Shown: piece by piece, positions 38,191-48,169 of the stretch
Layout of the letters: every line of letters begins with the position of its first letter
Numbering within the stretch: the stretch's first letter is position 1
The notes under the pieces: generated by a model
Told to the model about the DNA's origin: nothing
Seen by the model: only the letters and a program-made list of their open reading frames with translations
Database searches by the model: none
Assembly: GCF_014191375.1 (NCBI RefSeq)
Contig: NZ_JACHWN010000005.1
Location: 62,001-126,000 of the forward strand
DNA length: 64,000 nt
Origin: Mesorhizobium sp. RMAD-H1
Lineage (GTDB): Bacteria; Pseudomonadota; Alphaproteobacteria; Rhizobiales; Rhizobiaceae
Reading direction: 5' to 3'
Program-made: the position numbers and the translations under genes

Positions 38191-39177
38191 TCAGACTTCT
38201 TCCCAACCGCCGCTCTCGCCCGCCCTGTAGATTGCATCGATAAACCTTTGATTCGCAACAGAGCTCTCCAGCGGGAAGACCGGCACATCCTCCCCCTGCG
38301 CGGCACGGGCGAAACTCTGCGCCTGAAGCTGATAGTGGTTAACATCCTGAAAATTCCACTCCGTGGCCTGGGTGTGTCCGGCGTCGTTCAGCGTCACCCT
38401 GGCATGGCCGTATTTGCCCGTGTTGAACGGGGCGTGGACCTCGATGAACCCCTTGTCGCCATGGAAGACCATCGACTGGCGGCCGGCAAGCTGCGTGGCC
38501 ACGTAGAAGGAAAGATCGAAACCGTCGAATTCGGCCGTGACGCTGGCATAGCGGTCGGTGCCGAAATCCGGATCGCGCTCGACCACCGCACGCACGCGCC
38601 TGGGCTCCTGGCCGGTGGTCATCCGGGTGGCGACCGTCGGGTAGACGCCGATATCGGGCAATGCACCGCCGCCGAGCGCCACCTGGTTGCGCATGTTGCC
38701 CGGATCCCTGTTGAAATAGGTGAAGGCGCCCTGCACATGGCGAAGCGTGCCGATGGCGCCGGAGGCGATCAGCTCGCGCACCTTGATCCATTGCGGGTGG
38801 TAATAGACCATGAAGGCCTCGGCGATCAGCACGCCATGGGTGTCGCGCGCGCGGATCAGCGACGCGATCTCGCTCGCGTGCAGCGCGATGGGCTTTTCGC
38901 ACAGGACGTGCTTGCCCGCTTCGGCAGCCCTGAGCGCCCATTCCACATGCTGGGAGGTCGGCAGCGGAATATAGACGCCGTCGATGGTGTCGGAGGCGAG
39001 CAGTTCCTCGTAAGAACCGAAAGCATGGGCCAAGCCGAAACGGTCGGCAACGGCGCGCGCCCTGGCCGGATCGCGGCTGGCGATCGCCGTCACCACGCCA
39101 TTGTCGGAGGCGCACAGCGCCGGGATCACCAGCGTCACACCGATTTTCGCCGTCGAAAGAACACCCCAGCGGAACAT
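38191..39177 (-). CDS. Gfo/Idh/MocA family oxidoreductase
   Basis: Encodes 328 residues. Rossmann start [26 protein letters not shown] motif (near residue 95), [19 protein letters not shown] and [20 protein letters not shown] with the likely catalytic residues. This subgroup resembles glucose-fructose oxidoreductase-like or trans-1,2-dihydrobenzene-diol dehydrogenase-like enzymes; substrate unknown. GGGAG before the ATG at 39177. Lies between the dnaK promoter and the LysR gene, on the same strand as LysR with a 69-nt gap. Confidence 0.88.
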   Translation of the reverse strand: MFRWGVLSTAKIGVTLVIPALCASDNGVVTAIASRDPARARAVADRFGLAHAFGSYEELLASDTIDGVYIPLPTSQHVEWALRAAEAGKHVLCEKPIALHASEIASLIRARDTHGVLIAEAFMVYYHPQWIKVRELIASGAIGTLRHVQGAFTYFNRDPGNMRNQVALGGGALPDIGVYPTVATRMTTGQEPRRVRAVVERDPDFGTDRYASVTAEFDGFDLSFYVATQLAGRQSMVFHGDKGFIEVHAPFNTGKYGHARVTLNDAGHTQATEWNFQDVNHYQLQAQSFARAAQGEDVPVFPLESSVANQRFIDAIYRAGESGGWEEV

Positions 39178-39246
39178 GGACCCACTCCCTTTTTGCGTTT
39201 GGGCGAACCTATCGGGCCGGCAGGTAAAAGAAAAGCCGGGCACGGA

Positions 39247-40128
39247 TCAGGATTTATAGAAATCGATGAAGGCACGCAGCACCGGACGCATCCGCCGGCG
39301 GCTCGGATAATAGAGGTAAAGGCCCGGGAAGGGCTGACACCAATCCTCCAGCACCCGGACAAGCCGACCATCCGCAACGGCTTCGGCTACCTGCACATCC
39401 AGCATGAAAGCGAGGGCGGCGCCCTGAAGCGCCGCCTCCAGCGCCAGCCTGTCGTCATTGACGATCAACGGGCCATCGACCGCTATTTCGAAGGTTTCGT
39501 CTCCCTTCTCCAATTCCCAGCGATAGATACGGCCCGAGGCGAAGCGATGACGCACACAGCGGTGATAGGTGAGATCCGCCGGATGCCTGGGAATGCCATG
39601 GCGCTCGAAATAGGAAGGCGCGGACACGATGGCGCCGCAAAGCTCCGGGCCGAACCGCACGGCGATCATGTCGCGCTCGAGGCTTTCATTGAGCCGCAAT
39701 CCGGCATCGAACCCTTCCGCGACGATATCGACGAAATGATCTTCCACGCATATGTCGAGCGTGACCTGGCTGTAGGTTTCACAGAACGCGCCAAGCCGCG
39801 GAGCCAACAGGAGATAGGCGAGCCGGGGCACGCTCAGCCGCAATGTGCCGGAAACCGTATCCTTCATGTCGACCGCGGCGCTGAGCGCCAGTTCAATTTC
39901 ACCGAGCGCCGGCGCAAGCCGTTCAAGAAGCCGCCTGCCCGCCTCGGTCGGCGCCACGCTGCGGGTGGTGCGGGCAAGGAGCGCCACGCCGAGGCTTTCC
40001 TCAAGGGCAGCCACCGCATGGCTGACGGCCGATGGCGCGATCTGCAATTCCCTGGCCGCTGCGCGGAAGCTGCCATGGGCAGCGACGGAGGCAAGAACGG
40101 CGAGTTGCGACAGCTGATTCCGGTTCAT
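39247..40128 (-). CDS. LysR family transcriptional regulator
   Basis: Encodes 293 residues. N-terminal helix-turn-helix LAVLASVAAHGSFRAAAREL then QIAPSAVSHAVAALEESLGV; C-terminal effector domain from about residue 90. Divergent from an aldo/keto reductase gene with a 95-nt shared region holding a T-N11-A inverted repeat, so it likely controls that gene and itself. Confidence 0.93.
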   Translation of the reverse strand: MNRNQLSQLAVLASVAAHGSFRAAARELQIAPSAVSHAVAALEESLGVALLARTTRSVAPTEAGRRLLERLAPALGEIELALSAAVDMKDTVSGTLRLSVPRLAYLLLAPRLGAFCETYSQVTLDICVEDHFVDIVAEGFDAGLRLNESLERDMIAVRFGPELCGAIVSAPSYFERHGIPRHPADLTYHRCVRHRFASGRIYRWELEKGDETFEIAVDGPLIVNDDRLALEAALQGAALAFMLDVQVAEAVADGRLVRVLEDWCQPFPGLYLYYPSRRRMRPVLRAFIDFYKS

Positions 40129-40129
40129 T

Positions 40130-40146
40130 ATTCTAAATTATAGAAT
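40130..40146. promoter_or_regulatory. LysR box between LysR and aldo/keto reductase genes
   Basis: ATTCTA-N5-TAGAAT, a perfect inverted repeat containing the T-N11-A LysR core, 2 nt upstream of the LysR start codon. A position suited to autorepression and divergent activation. Confidence 0.6.
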
Positions 40147-40223
40147 AGCCCGTAAAATTAAAACGCAATTATCGAACTGTCCGTTCAGTCCTATGTTCGG
40201 CGCTCCAGCAAAGGAGCATCCAC

Positions 40224-41219
<996 letters not shown>

Positions 41220-41239
41220 TCCGCCGGCAGGACGCTGCG

Positions 41240-41274
41240 AGGCCCCGCTTCGTCCTGAGCGGGGCCTTCCTTTC
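41240..41274 (+). terminator. Terminator after the aldo/keto reductase
   Basis: AGGCCCCGCT (41240-41249) pairs with AGCGGGGCCT (41258-41267), followed by TCCTTTC. Convergent with the yehW stop at 41281. Confidence 0.75.
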
Positions 41275-41280
41275 GGCCTA

Positions 41281-42039
41281 TCAGGCCGCCCGCGCCACGG
41301 AAAGCCCCATGCGGCGGGCGAGCATCCGCTCGACCGCCGAGAGCCCGTCATAGATCAACACGGCGAGCGCTCCCACGATCAGCCCGCCCTGGAGGACGAA
41401 GGCGAGATTGTTGGAGATGAGGCCGGCGATGATCACCTCGCCCAGCGTCTTTGCGGCGACCGTCGAGCCGATGGTGGCCGTAGCGAGGCTGATCACCACG
41501 GAAAGCCGGATGCCTGCCAGGATGACCGGCAGGGCGAGCGGGAGCTCCACCTTCAAAAGCCGCTGGCGCTCGTTCATGCCGACGCCCCTCGCCGCCTCGA
41601 CCACGGCGGGTGGCAGATTGGTGAGCCCGGTGAGCGCATTCTCGAAAATCGGCAGTAGCCCATAGAGAAACAGCGCGATCAGCGTCGGCTTCTCGCCGAA
41701 TCCGATGGCGGGAACCGCCAGCGCCAGCACGGCGACGGGCGGAAACGTCTGGCCGACATTGACGAGGCTGCGCGACAGCGGCAGAAACTCCGCACCGACG
41801 GGTCTGGTGACAAGGATCGCCAGAGCCAGGGCCACGGCCGTGGCGGCAAGCGTTGCGATGAAGACGATGCGCAGATGCTGGAGCGTGAGTGCCAGCAGAC
41901 TGCCCTGATTGTAGATCGCGGGCGCATTGTTCTGAGTCAGCGGCCTGAAGACGGGCTCAAACCAATCGGGCCTGACGAGAAAGGCGACCAGCAGAGCGAG
42001 CACGAAGAGCCGCAGCAGAACCGGCAGGGAAAGCCTCAT
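41281..42039 (-). CDS. yehW: Osmoprotectant-type ABC transporter permease
   Basis: Encodes 252 residues, about six transmembrane helices, with the permease EAA loop ARGVGMNERQRLLKVELPLA. Length and position match YehW, the short permease of YehZYXW-type glycine betaine/choline importers. Its ATG overlaps the yehX stop by 4 nt. Last gene of the operon. Confidence 0.85.
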   Translation of the reverse strand: MRLSLPVLLRLFVLALLVAFLVRPDWFEPVFRPLTQNNAPAIYNQGSLLALTLQHLRIVFIATLAATAVALALAILVTRPVGAEFLPLSRSLVNVGQTFPPVAVLALAVPAIGFGEKPTLIALFLYGLLPIFENALTGLTNLPPAVVEAARGVGMNERQRLLKVELPLALPVILAGIRLSVVISLATATIGSTVAAKTLGEVIIAGLISNNLAFVLQGGLIVGALAVLIYDGLSAVERMLARRMGLSVARAA

Positions 42040-42971
42040 GCCGGCCTCGCCGCGCGCCGGATCAGCCCCTCGACCGTGACGCGCCCGATCAGCTTGCCGT
42101 CCGCCTCGACGGGCAGCGCGGTGCGTCCCGACCAGAGCAATTCGGCAAGCGCATCGCGCTGCGTGGCCGATGCCGGCAGCGCCTCGCCCTCCGCCGTCCC
42201 CGGCTCCACCGCCTCGCGCACCTCGTTCAGCGACAACAGACGGAACGGCCGGTCGCCGGTGCCGATCAGCGTCTCGACAAAGGACGTGGCGGGCTTAGCC
42301 AGGATCTCGGCCGGGGTCGCATACTGGATCAGCCGGCCCTCATCCATGACGGCGATGCGGTTGCCGAGATGGATCGCCTCCTCCATGTCATGGGTGACGA
42401 GGATGATGGTGGTGCCGAACCGCTTCTGGATGGCAAGCAGATCCTCCTGCGCCTTGGCGCGGATCACCGGATCGAGCGCGCCGAAGGGCTCGTCCATCAG
42501 AAGGACATTCGGCTCCGCCGCGAGCGCGCGGGCGACGCCGACGCGCTGCTGCTGGCCGCCAGAGAGCTCATGCGGGTAGCGCGGGCCGAAGGTGGCGGGG
42601 TCGAGCTGAAACAGCGACAAGAGCTCGTCCACCCGCGTATCGATGCGGGCCTTCTCCCAGCCGAGCAGGACCGGCACGGTGGCGATGTTCTGTGCCACGG
42701 TGCGATGGGGAAAGAGCCCGTGCCCCTGAATGGCATAGCCGATATGACGGCGCAGCTCATAGGCCGGCACTGCGCGGTTGTCGCGCCCGTCGAGCCTGAT
42801 CTCCCCCGAAGTCGGCTCGACCAGACGGTTGATCATGCGCAACAGCGTCGTCTTGCCGGAGCCGGAGGTGCCGACAATCACGGTGACAGTGCGCGGCTCG
42901 ACGACAAACGACACGTCCTTGACGACTTCTGCTTCGCCATAGCGCTTGGTGATATTCTCGATCTCGATCAT
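42036..42971 (-). CDS. yehX: Osmoprotectant-type ABC transporter ATPase
   Basis: Encodes 311 residues. Walker A GTSGSGKTTLLRMI, signature LSGGQQQRVGVARALAAEPN, Walker B VLLMDEPFGALD, then a C-terminal CBS-like domain (RTALPVEADGKLIGRVTVEG) typical of ProV/OpuCA-type ATPases that sense ionic strength. Overlaps both neighbours by 4 nt (ATGA). Confidence 0.9.
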   Translation of the reverse strand: MIEIENITKRYGEAEVVKDVSFVVEPRTVTVIVGTSGSGKTTLLRMINRLVEPTSGEIRLDGRDNRAVPAYELRRHIGYAIQGHGLFPHRTVAQNIATVPVLLGWEKARIDTRVDELLSLFQLDPATFGPRYPHELSGGQQQRVGVARALAAEPNVLLMDEPFGALDPVIRAKAQEDLLAIQKRFGTTIILVTHDMEEAIHLGNRIAVMDEGRLIQYATPAEILAKPATSFVETLIGTGDRPFRLLSLNEVREAVEPGTAEGEALPASATQRDALAELLWSGRTALPVEADGKLIGRVTVEGLIRRAARPA

Positions 42972-44143
42972 GCGCTTTTGCCCTGGTTGCCGTTGAACGC
43001 GCTCATCTCCGTGAGAGCATCGAGAATGACGGCGGCCGCGAAGGCGAGCGCCACGGTCGGCACCGCGCCGAGCAGCACGAGGTCCATCGCCGTCTGGCCG
43101 ATCCCCTGGAAGACGAAGACCCCGAAACCACCGCCGCCGATCAGCGCCGCTATCGTTGCCAGCCCGATATTCTGCACCAGCACGATCCTGATCCCGGTGA
43201 GGATCACGGGAAAGGCGAGCGGGAATTCGATCGAGAACAGCCGCTGGCGGGCGGTCATGCCGACGCCGCGCGCCGCATCGTTCGCCGCCGGCGGCACGCC
43301 GGCGAGCCCGACCACCGTGTTGGCCACCACGGGCAGGAGCGAATAGAGGAAAAGCGCCACGAAGGCCGGCGCCGTGCCGATGCCGCGGATGCCGATTTCG
43401 GCAGCGCCCGGCACATGGGCCGCGATCCAGCCGAGCGGCGCGATAAGGATGCCGAAAAGCGCTATGGAGGGGATCGTCTGGATGATGTTGAGGACGTTGA
43501 GAACGCCATCCCGCAAAACCGGCACGCGATGGCAGAGGATGCCGAGCGGCACGCCCGCCAAGACGGCGGCGGCGAGCGAGCCGAGCGCCAGCGTCACATG
43601 CTTGGCGGCCTCAGCCCAGAAACTGTCGGCGCGGTTGGCATATTCCTTCAGGATCGAAAGACCGTTCCAGCTGCCTGAATAGAGGATGGCGGCGAGGGCG
43701 AGCGCCGCAAGGGCCAGAACGGCAATGCGCGCCGTCGGCCCGAGGCGCAGCCGCGTCAGGCTGTCGGCGGCGAGGAGCGCGAAGGCGAAGTTCAGAAGCC
43801 AGAAGCCGGAGGCCGGCGAGACGCGGGCATAGGTATTTTCAGGTGGTACAAGATGGGTCGCTGCCAGGCCGATGAGCAGCATCAGAGCGGCAAGTGCCGC
43901 AATGCTGGCGGCAAGACGCCAGGACAGGGGTGCGCGCAGGAGCGCGATGATCGTTGCTGCGGCGAGGACGAAAAGCAGCGTTACCGCCGCCCATGGAGGC
44001 AGGGCCTCCAGGATGGTGCGCCCCTCGCCCGGAACGATACGGTTGGCGCGAAAGGTGGCGAAGGGCGCGAGGAAGACGGCACTTGCCGCAATTGCGGCGA
44101 TGACGACGCCAAGCTTGTCGAGGCCGATGCGGTTTCCGCTCAT
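42968..44143 (-). CDS. yehY: Osmoprotectant-type ABC transporter permease, long form
   Basis: Encodes 391 residues, matching YehY in length. The N-terminal half (about 190 residues) carries extra transmembrane helices; the C-terminal half is the permease domain with GVPLGILCHRVPVLRDGVLN and ARGVGMTARQRLFSIEFPLA. Works with YehW as the second membrane subunit. Confidence 0.87.
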   Translation of the reverse strand: MSGNRIGLDKLGVVIAAIAASAVFLAPFATFRANRIVPGEGRTILEALPPWAAVTLLFVLAAATIIALLRAPLSWRLAASIAALAALMLLIGLAATHLVPPENTYARVSPASGFWLLNFAFALLAADSLTRLRLGPTARIAVLALAALALAAILYSGSWNGLSILKEYANRADSFWAEAAKHVTLALGSLAAAVLAGVPLGILCHRVPVLRDGVLNVLNIIQTIPSIALFGILIAPLGWIAAHVPGAAEIGIRGIGTAPAFVALFLYSLLPVVANTVVGLAGVPPAANDAARGVGMTARQRLFSIEFPLAFPVILTGIRIVLVQNIGLATIAALIGGGGFGVFVFQGIGQTAMDLVLLGAVPTVALAFAAAVILDALTEMSAFNGNQGKSA

Positions 44144-44202
44144 CGGACGCCCCCTCTCATCATCGCAACCGCAGCGCCATGCCGCGCGCCCTGTCCGTGC
44201 CC

Positions 44203-45126
44203 CTACTTCAGAAAGCCATTCTTCTTGAGGAAGTCCTCAGCCACGGCCTTTGCCGGCTCGCCGCCGACCTGCACCCGACCATTGAGATCCTGCAATGTGA
44301 CGAGATCGAGCTTTTCGAAGACCGGCTTCAGCAGCGTATCGATTTGCGGATATTTCTTCAGCGCCGCCTCGCGAACGATCGGCGCCGGCTGGTAGACGGG
44401 CTGGACGCCCTTGTCGTCCTCCAGCACGACGAGACCGGAAGGCGCGATGCCGCCATCGGTGCCATAAACCATGGCTGCATTGGCATTGTTGGTCTTGTTG
44501 GCGGCGGCGGCGATGGTGGCCGCCGTATCGCCGCCGGAAAGCGTGATGAGCTGATCGGGCTTCAGCGTGAAGCCGTAAGTCTTCTGAAAGGCGGGAAGGG
44601 CCGCGGCCGAATTGACGAATTCCGAAGAGGCGGCAAGCACGACCTCGCCGCCATCCGAGACATATTTGCCGAAATCGCTCAGCGTAACGAGCTTGTTCGG
44701 CTCGGCGACATCCTTGCGCATGGCGATCGCCCAGGTGTTGTTGGCGGGCGACGGCGTCAGCCAGACGATCTTGTTGGCGTCGTAGTCGAGCTTCTTGGCT
44801 TCCGCATAGGCCTTTGCGGCATCCTTCCAGACCGGATCGTCGGCCTTTTCGAAGAAAAAGGCGGCATTGCCGGTATATTCGGGATAGATGTCGATCTCGC
44901 CGGCGAGGAGCGCCTTGCGCACGACGGGCGTCGCACCGAGCTGGATGCGGTCGGTGGTCGGGATGTCGTTGGCGTTCAGCACGGCCAGGATGATGTTGCC
45001 GAGAACGCCGCCCTCCGTATCGATCTTGGAGGAGACCACGACCTGTGCGCTGGCGGCACCGACGGAAAGACCGATGGCCCAGGCGGCTCCCAGGACGGCA
45101 CTGAGAAAGATATTCCGGTAGGACAT
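44203..45126 (-). CDS. yehZ: Osmoprotectant-type ABC transporter substrate-binding protein
   Basis: Encodes 307 residues. Signal peptide MSYRNIFLSAVLGAAWAIGL through AASA, then QVVVSSKIDTEGGVLGNIIL, with IDIYPEYTGNAAFFFEKADD as the OpuAC-type motif. Probably binds glycine betaine, choline or a related compound; E. coli YehZ has low affinity, so the true ligand may differ. ATG at 45126 follows AGGGGA. First gene of yehZYXW. Confidence 0.87.
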   Translation of the reverse strand: MSYRNIFLSAVLGAAWAIGLSVGAASAQVVVSSKIDTEGGVLGNIILAVLNANDIPTTDRIQLGATPVVRKALLAGEIDIYPEYTGNAAFFFEKADDPVWKDAAKAYAEAKKLDYDANKIVWLTPSPANNTWAIAMRKDVAEPNKLVTLSDFGKYVSDGGEVVLAASSEFVNSAAALPAFQKTYGFTLKPDQLITLSGGDTAATIAAAANKTNNANAAMVYGTDGGIAPSGLVVLEDDKGVQPVYQPAPIVREAALKKYPQIDTLLKPVFEKLDLVTLQDLNGRVQVGGEPAKAVAEDFLKKNGFLK

Positions 45127-45322
45127 GTTCGTATTCCCCTTTTCGATGCCTGATGCATCTTTTCTATCATGGAATTCCGAACCGATCGGAGAACCATGTT
45201 CCAGAAACAAAACGGCTCAGGGAAAAGGAAACATTTATACGGGCAAAAAGAAAGTACCGATCACCCCACCCAACTGACAGAAGCTGACTCGGATCTGCTC
45301 CGAGGCATCCGCAGCCCCTCCT

Positions 45323-46159
45323 TCAGGACACTTTGAGATTACGGACGAAATCCGCCGCCTCATGCGCGTGAATGCGGGTGCAGCGGATCAGCTCGTCGAA
45401 ATGGCGCTGCATGGTGCGGATCGATTCGGCATTGTTGAGCACGAGATACATGCCGCCGACGAAGATCGCGGCGCGCTGCGAGCCGAAGACCGTATAGGGC
45501 ACGGAGAAACGCTCGCGCCCATCGAAAATGAACAGGCGCAACGACGGATAGAGCTCGTCGACGAGGTCTGCCATGTGCCGGAGCTGTTCGGCTCTCGCCG
45601 CGCGGGCAAGGCCGCTCCAGATGCCGCTGCCTTCCGCCAGCGCTTCGAGCGTCTGCCGGGGCATGCAGACTTCCATGTCGGTGCCGGGCTGGCGGTTATA
45701 GTCCAGCCGGAAGGCCGTCTCGCTCGTCTGACTCACCACACTCTGATGGGCCGCTGCCGCTTCATAGGCGATGGTCTGCGGCGTACGCAGCAGATCGGGG
45801 ATGCGCGAGGGCACGTAGCGTATCTTCGAGCCGGCCGCCTCGGCATGCCATTTCATCAGCAGCGTGACGTCGTAGCCGTCGCTCCCCTCCTCGATCTCGA
45901 GGCTCGGGCGCAGCTCCCCCATCAGCCCCTCGTCCTGCGAAAGGCCGAGCAGCCAGTCGAGCGAGACGGAATGGCGCTCGGCGATGTTGAGGAGCGTTTC
46001 GACGCGCGGCAGGCGCGGAGACGTGCCGGAGAGAAGCTGCGACAGGGCCGACCGGTCGATCCCGATCGCCCCGGCAAATGCGGACTGGCTCTCGCCCGAC
46101 CGGGCGACGAGCTCGATCAGCCGCTTGCGAAACAGTTCCGCCAGATCTCTTTTGTCCAT
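45323..46159 (-). CDS. XRE family transcriptional regulator
   Basis: Encodes 278 residues. N-terminal lambda-repressor-like helix-turn-helix (SGESQSAFAGAIGIDRSALS then QLLSG), followed by a ligand-like domain of about 190 residues resembling transcriptional regulators with a C-terminal sensor (MVLN-type segment IFVGGMYLVLNNAESIRTMQ). Start at 46159 sits 15 nt from a perfect inverted repeat, suggesting autorepression. Divergent from the desaturase gene. Target genes unknown. Confidence 0.85.
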   Translation of the reverse strand: MDKRDLAELFRKRLIELVARSGESQSAFAGAIGIDRSALSQLLSGTSPRLPRVETLLNIAERHSVSLDWLLGLSQDEGLMGELRPSLEIEEGSDGYDVTLLMKWHAEAAGSKIRYVPSRIPDLLRTPQTIAYEAAAAHQSVVSQTSETAFRLDYNRQPGTDMEVCMPRQTLEALAEGSGIWSGLARAARAEQLRHMADLVDELYPSLRLFIFDGRERFSVPYTVFGSQRAAIFVGGMYLVLNNAESIRTMQRHFDELIRCTRIHAHEAADFVRNLKVS

Positions 46160-46173
46160 CTTTATCCCGAATT

Positions 46174-46189
46174 GTTGATAATGATCAAC
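46174..46189. promoter_or_regulatory. Inverted repeat, candidate XRE operator
   Basis: GTTGAT-N4-ATCAAC, a perfect repeat directly upstream of the XRE gene and about 105 nt upstream of the divergent desaturase gene. Confidence 0.5.
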
Positions 46190-46294
46190 ATCTGCAGGAA
46201 ACGATTACCATATTCAACACTCAGTCACCATAGACTCGTTGCTCCCTTCCATCGGCAATGTGATTCTTGAGCCGGCAAATCGGGGCACACTGAT

Positions 46295-47347
46295 ATGAAT
46301 GGGAAATCTGCTCGTGAACGGGGCGTGCGCGCACGCCGCGCCAGATCATTTCGGGTCGAATGGCCGACGCTGGCGCTGATCGTCGGCTGCTACGCCTTCT
46401 GGCTCTTGGCCGGTACCTATCTCTTCCCCGTCATGCCGGCTCTCGCCATCGTCCTGATGGGCGTAGCGGTAGCGCTCCACTCGTCATTGCAGCATGAGGC
46501 GCTGCACGGGCACCCGACGCGCAGCGCCGGCATCAACGAAGCGCTGGTCTTCCTGCCGATCGGCCTGTTCTACCCTTACCGGCGCTACAAGCAGACGCAT
46601 CTGCAGCACCATGCCGACGAGCGGCTCACCGACCCCTACGACGATCCCGAAAGCTATTACCGGGCGCTCGCCGACTGGCAGAAGCTGCCTTCCTTCCTGA
46701 AAGCCCTCCTGCGGCTCAACAACACGCTTTTCGGGCGCGTCAGCATCGGCCCGGCGCTGATGGTCGCTGGCTTCTACATCTCCGAATGGAAGACTATCCG
46801 GGCGGGTGACCGGAAAATCCGCTCCGCCTGGCTGCTGCATCTCGCCGGTCTCCTCCCCGTCCTGCTGATCGTCTCCTTCGTCCTCGGCATGCCGATCTGG
46901 CTCTATCTCCTGACCTCGGCCTATCTCGGCCTCTCCATCATCGCCATCCGCACCTATTGCGAACACCAATGGTCGGAGCGGCCGGATGGGCGGACCATCA
47001 TCGTGGAGAAATCGATCCTGGCGCCGCTCTTCCTCAACAACAATCTGCATTTCGTGCATCACAAGCAGCCACGAGCGGCCTGGTACGAGCTGCCGGCGCT
47101 CTATCGCGCCAGACGCGAGGAATGGCAGCGCATGAATGAGGGCTATGTCTTCCGCAATTATTTCGAGGTGCTGCGTGCCTTTGCGGTCAGCGCCAAGGAA
47201 CCCGTCGTTCATCCCGCATGGCGGCGCGGCGAACCGGAAATTCAGCCCGAGACGATCTCCGATCAGGCCTTCCGTCCGCGCCGTTTCAGCATAAACATCC
47301 ATGGCGGCGCGACCGCGCCGATCCCGGCGGAGCCGAAGCACGAGTGA
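46295..47347 (+). CDS. Fatty acid desaturase family protein
   Basis: Membrane di-iron enzyme of 350 residues. Three His boxes are visible: LHSSLQHEALHGHP (His62, His67, His71, His73), THLQHHADE (His102, His105, His106) and NNLHFVHHKQP (near 250-257). Four transmembrane helices. Introduces a double bond or hydroxyl into an acyl chain or a related substrate. The stop overlaps the GTG of the next gene (GTGA), coupling it to the binding-protein-like product. Confidence 0.9.
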   Translation: MNGKSARERGVRARRARSFRVEWPTLALIVGCYAFWLLAGTYLFPVMPALAIVLMGVAVALHSSLQHEALHGHPTRSAGINEALVFLPIGLFYPYRRYKQTHLQHHADERLTDPYDDPESYYRALADWQKLPSFLKALLRLNNTLFGRVSIGPALMVAGFYISEWKTIRAGDRKIRSAWLLHLAGLLPVLLIVSFVLGMPIWLYLLTSAYLGLSIIAIRTYCEHQWSERPDGRTIIVEKSILAPLFLNNNLHFVHHKQPRAAWYELPALYRARREEWQRMNEGYVFRNYFEVLRAFAVSAKEPVVHPAWRRGEPEIQPETISDQAFRPRRFSINIHGGATAPIPAEPKHE

Positions 47348-48120
47348 GATATATCGCCGCCCTTCCCATGTATGACTGGCCGGAGCTGCGCGACGAGACG
47401 GATGCGCGCTGGGCGGCGATGCGCGACCAACTGCGCCGGCAGGGCATCGACGCACCCGAGGATCTCACGCGGCGCAATGGCGACATGCCCGCGGCTCCAG
47501 GTGGCATTCGCGACGAGAAGGGCAATGTCATCGCTGCCGACCCGGCGACCCTGCCTCCCGATGAACTCGACCTTGGCATGCTCTGGCGCCACCCGAACCT
47601 GCTGGTGGCCGAGGCCTGCTGGGGGCCGATGGAGCTGGGGTTGGGCTCCCATGTGAGCGTGGCCGGGCAAACCGATTATGACGGGATCGCCGGCGGCAGC
47701 GGGGTGTTCTATTCAAGCGTGATCGTCGCGCGCCGGGGCGAAGGGCAGCCGCTACCGCCTCCCGCCGATGGACGTGCCTGCCTCCCCATCGGCTTCTTCC
47801 ACGGCCGGCGGCTCGCCTTCAACGAGCATCAATCGCTTTCGGGCTATCTGGCGCTCGAACGCGATCTGAAAGCCACCAGGGCAAGTCTCGCCATTTTTGC
47901 GGACATGGTGCAGACCGGCGCGCATCGCGCCTCGATCCGAGCCGTTGCGGAGGGCCTGGCGGATGTCGCCGCCATCGATTGCAAGACCTGGGCGCTCGCG
48001 GAACGGTTCGAGCCGGCGGCGAGGGCGCTTCACCCCATCGGCTGGACGGCGCAGCGAAAGGGGCTGCCGCTGATCCACTCCAGGACACTGCAGATCAACG
48101 TAATCGTCCCTGCCCTCTAG
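47344..48120 (+). CDS. PhnD/SsuA-like substrate-binding protein without signal peptide
   Basis: Encodes 258 residues from a GTG overlapping the desaturase stop. Starts MRYIAALPMYDWPELRDETD with no signal sequence, then PNLLVAEACWGPMELGLGSH, YSSVIVARRGEGQPLPPPAD and FNEHQSLSGYLALERDLKAT. This is the pattern of the PhnD (phosphonate/phosphite-binding) superfamily, but a periplasmic transporter role is unlikely without export. It may be a cytoplasmic binding or enzyme derivative linked to the desaturase. Confidence 0.78.
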   Translation: MRYIAALPMYDWPELRDETDARWAAMRDQLRRQGIDAPEDLTRRNGDMPAAPGGIRDEKGNVIAADPATLPPDELDLGMLWRHPNLLVAEACWGPMELGLGSHVSVAGQTDYDGIAGGSGVFYSSVIVARRGEGQPLPPPADGRACLPIGFFHGRRLAFNEHQSLSGYLALERDLKATRASLAIFADMVQTGAHRASIRAVAEGLADVAAIDCKTWALAERFEPAARALHPIGWTAQRKGLPLIHSRTLQINVIVPAL

Positions 48121-48169
48121 GACACGAACCCGCAATCTTCTGACAGGCCTGGAGCGTCGGTCGGGGAAG

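Noticed and set aside
38170-40143. 657-codon plus-strand frame
   Set aside because: It runs antisense through the Gfo/Idh and LysR genes, both of which have clear family motifs.
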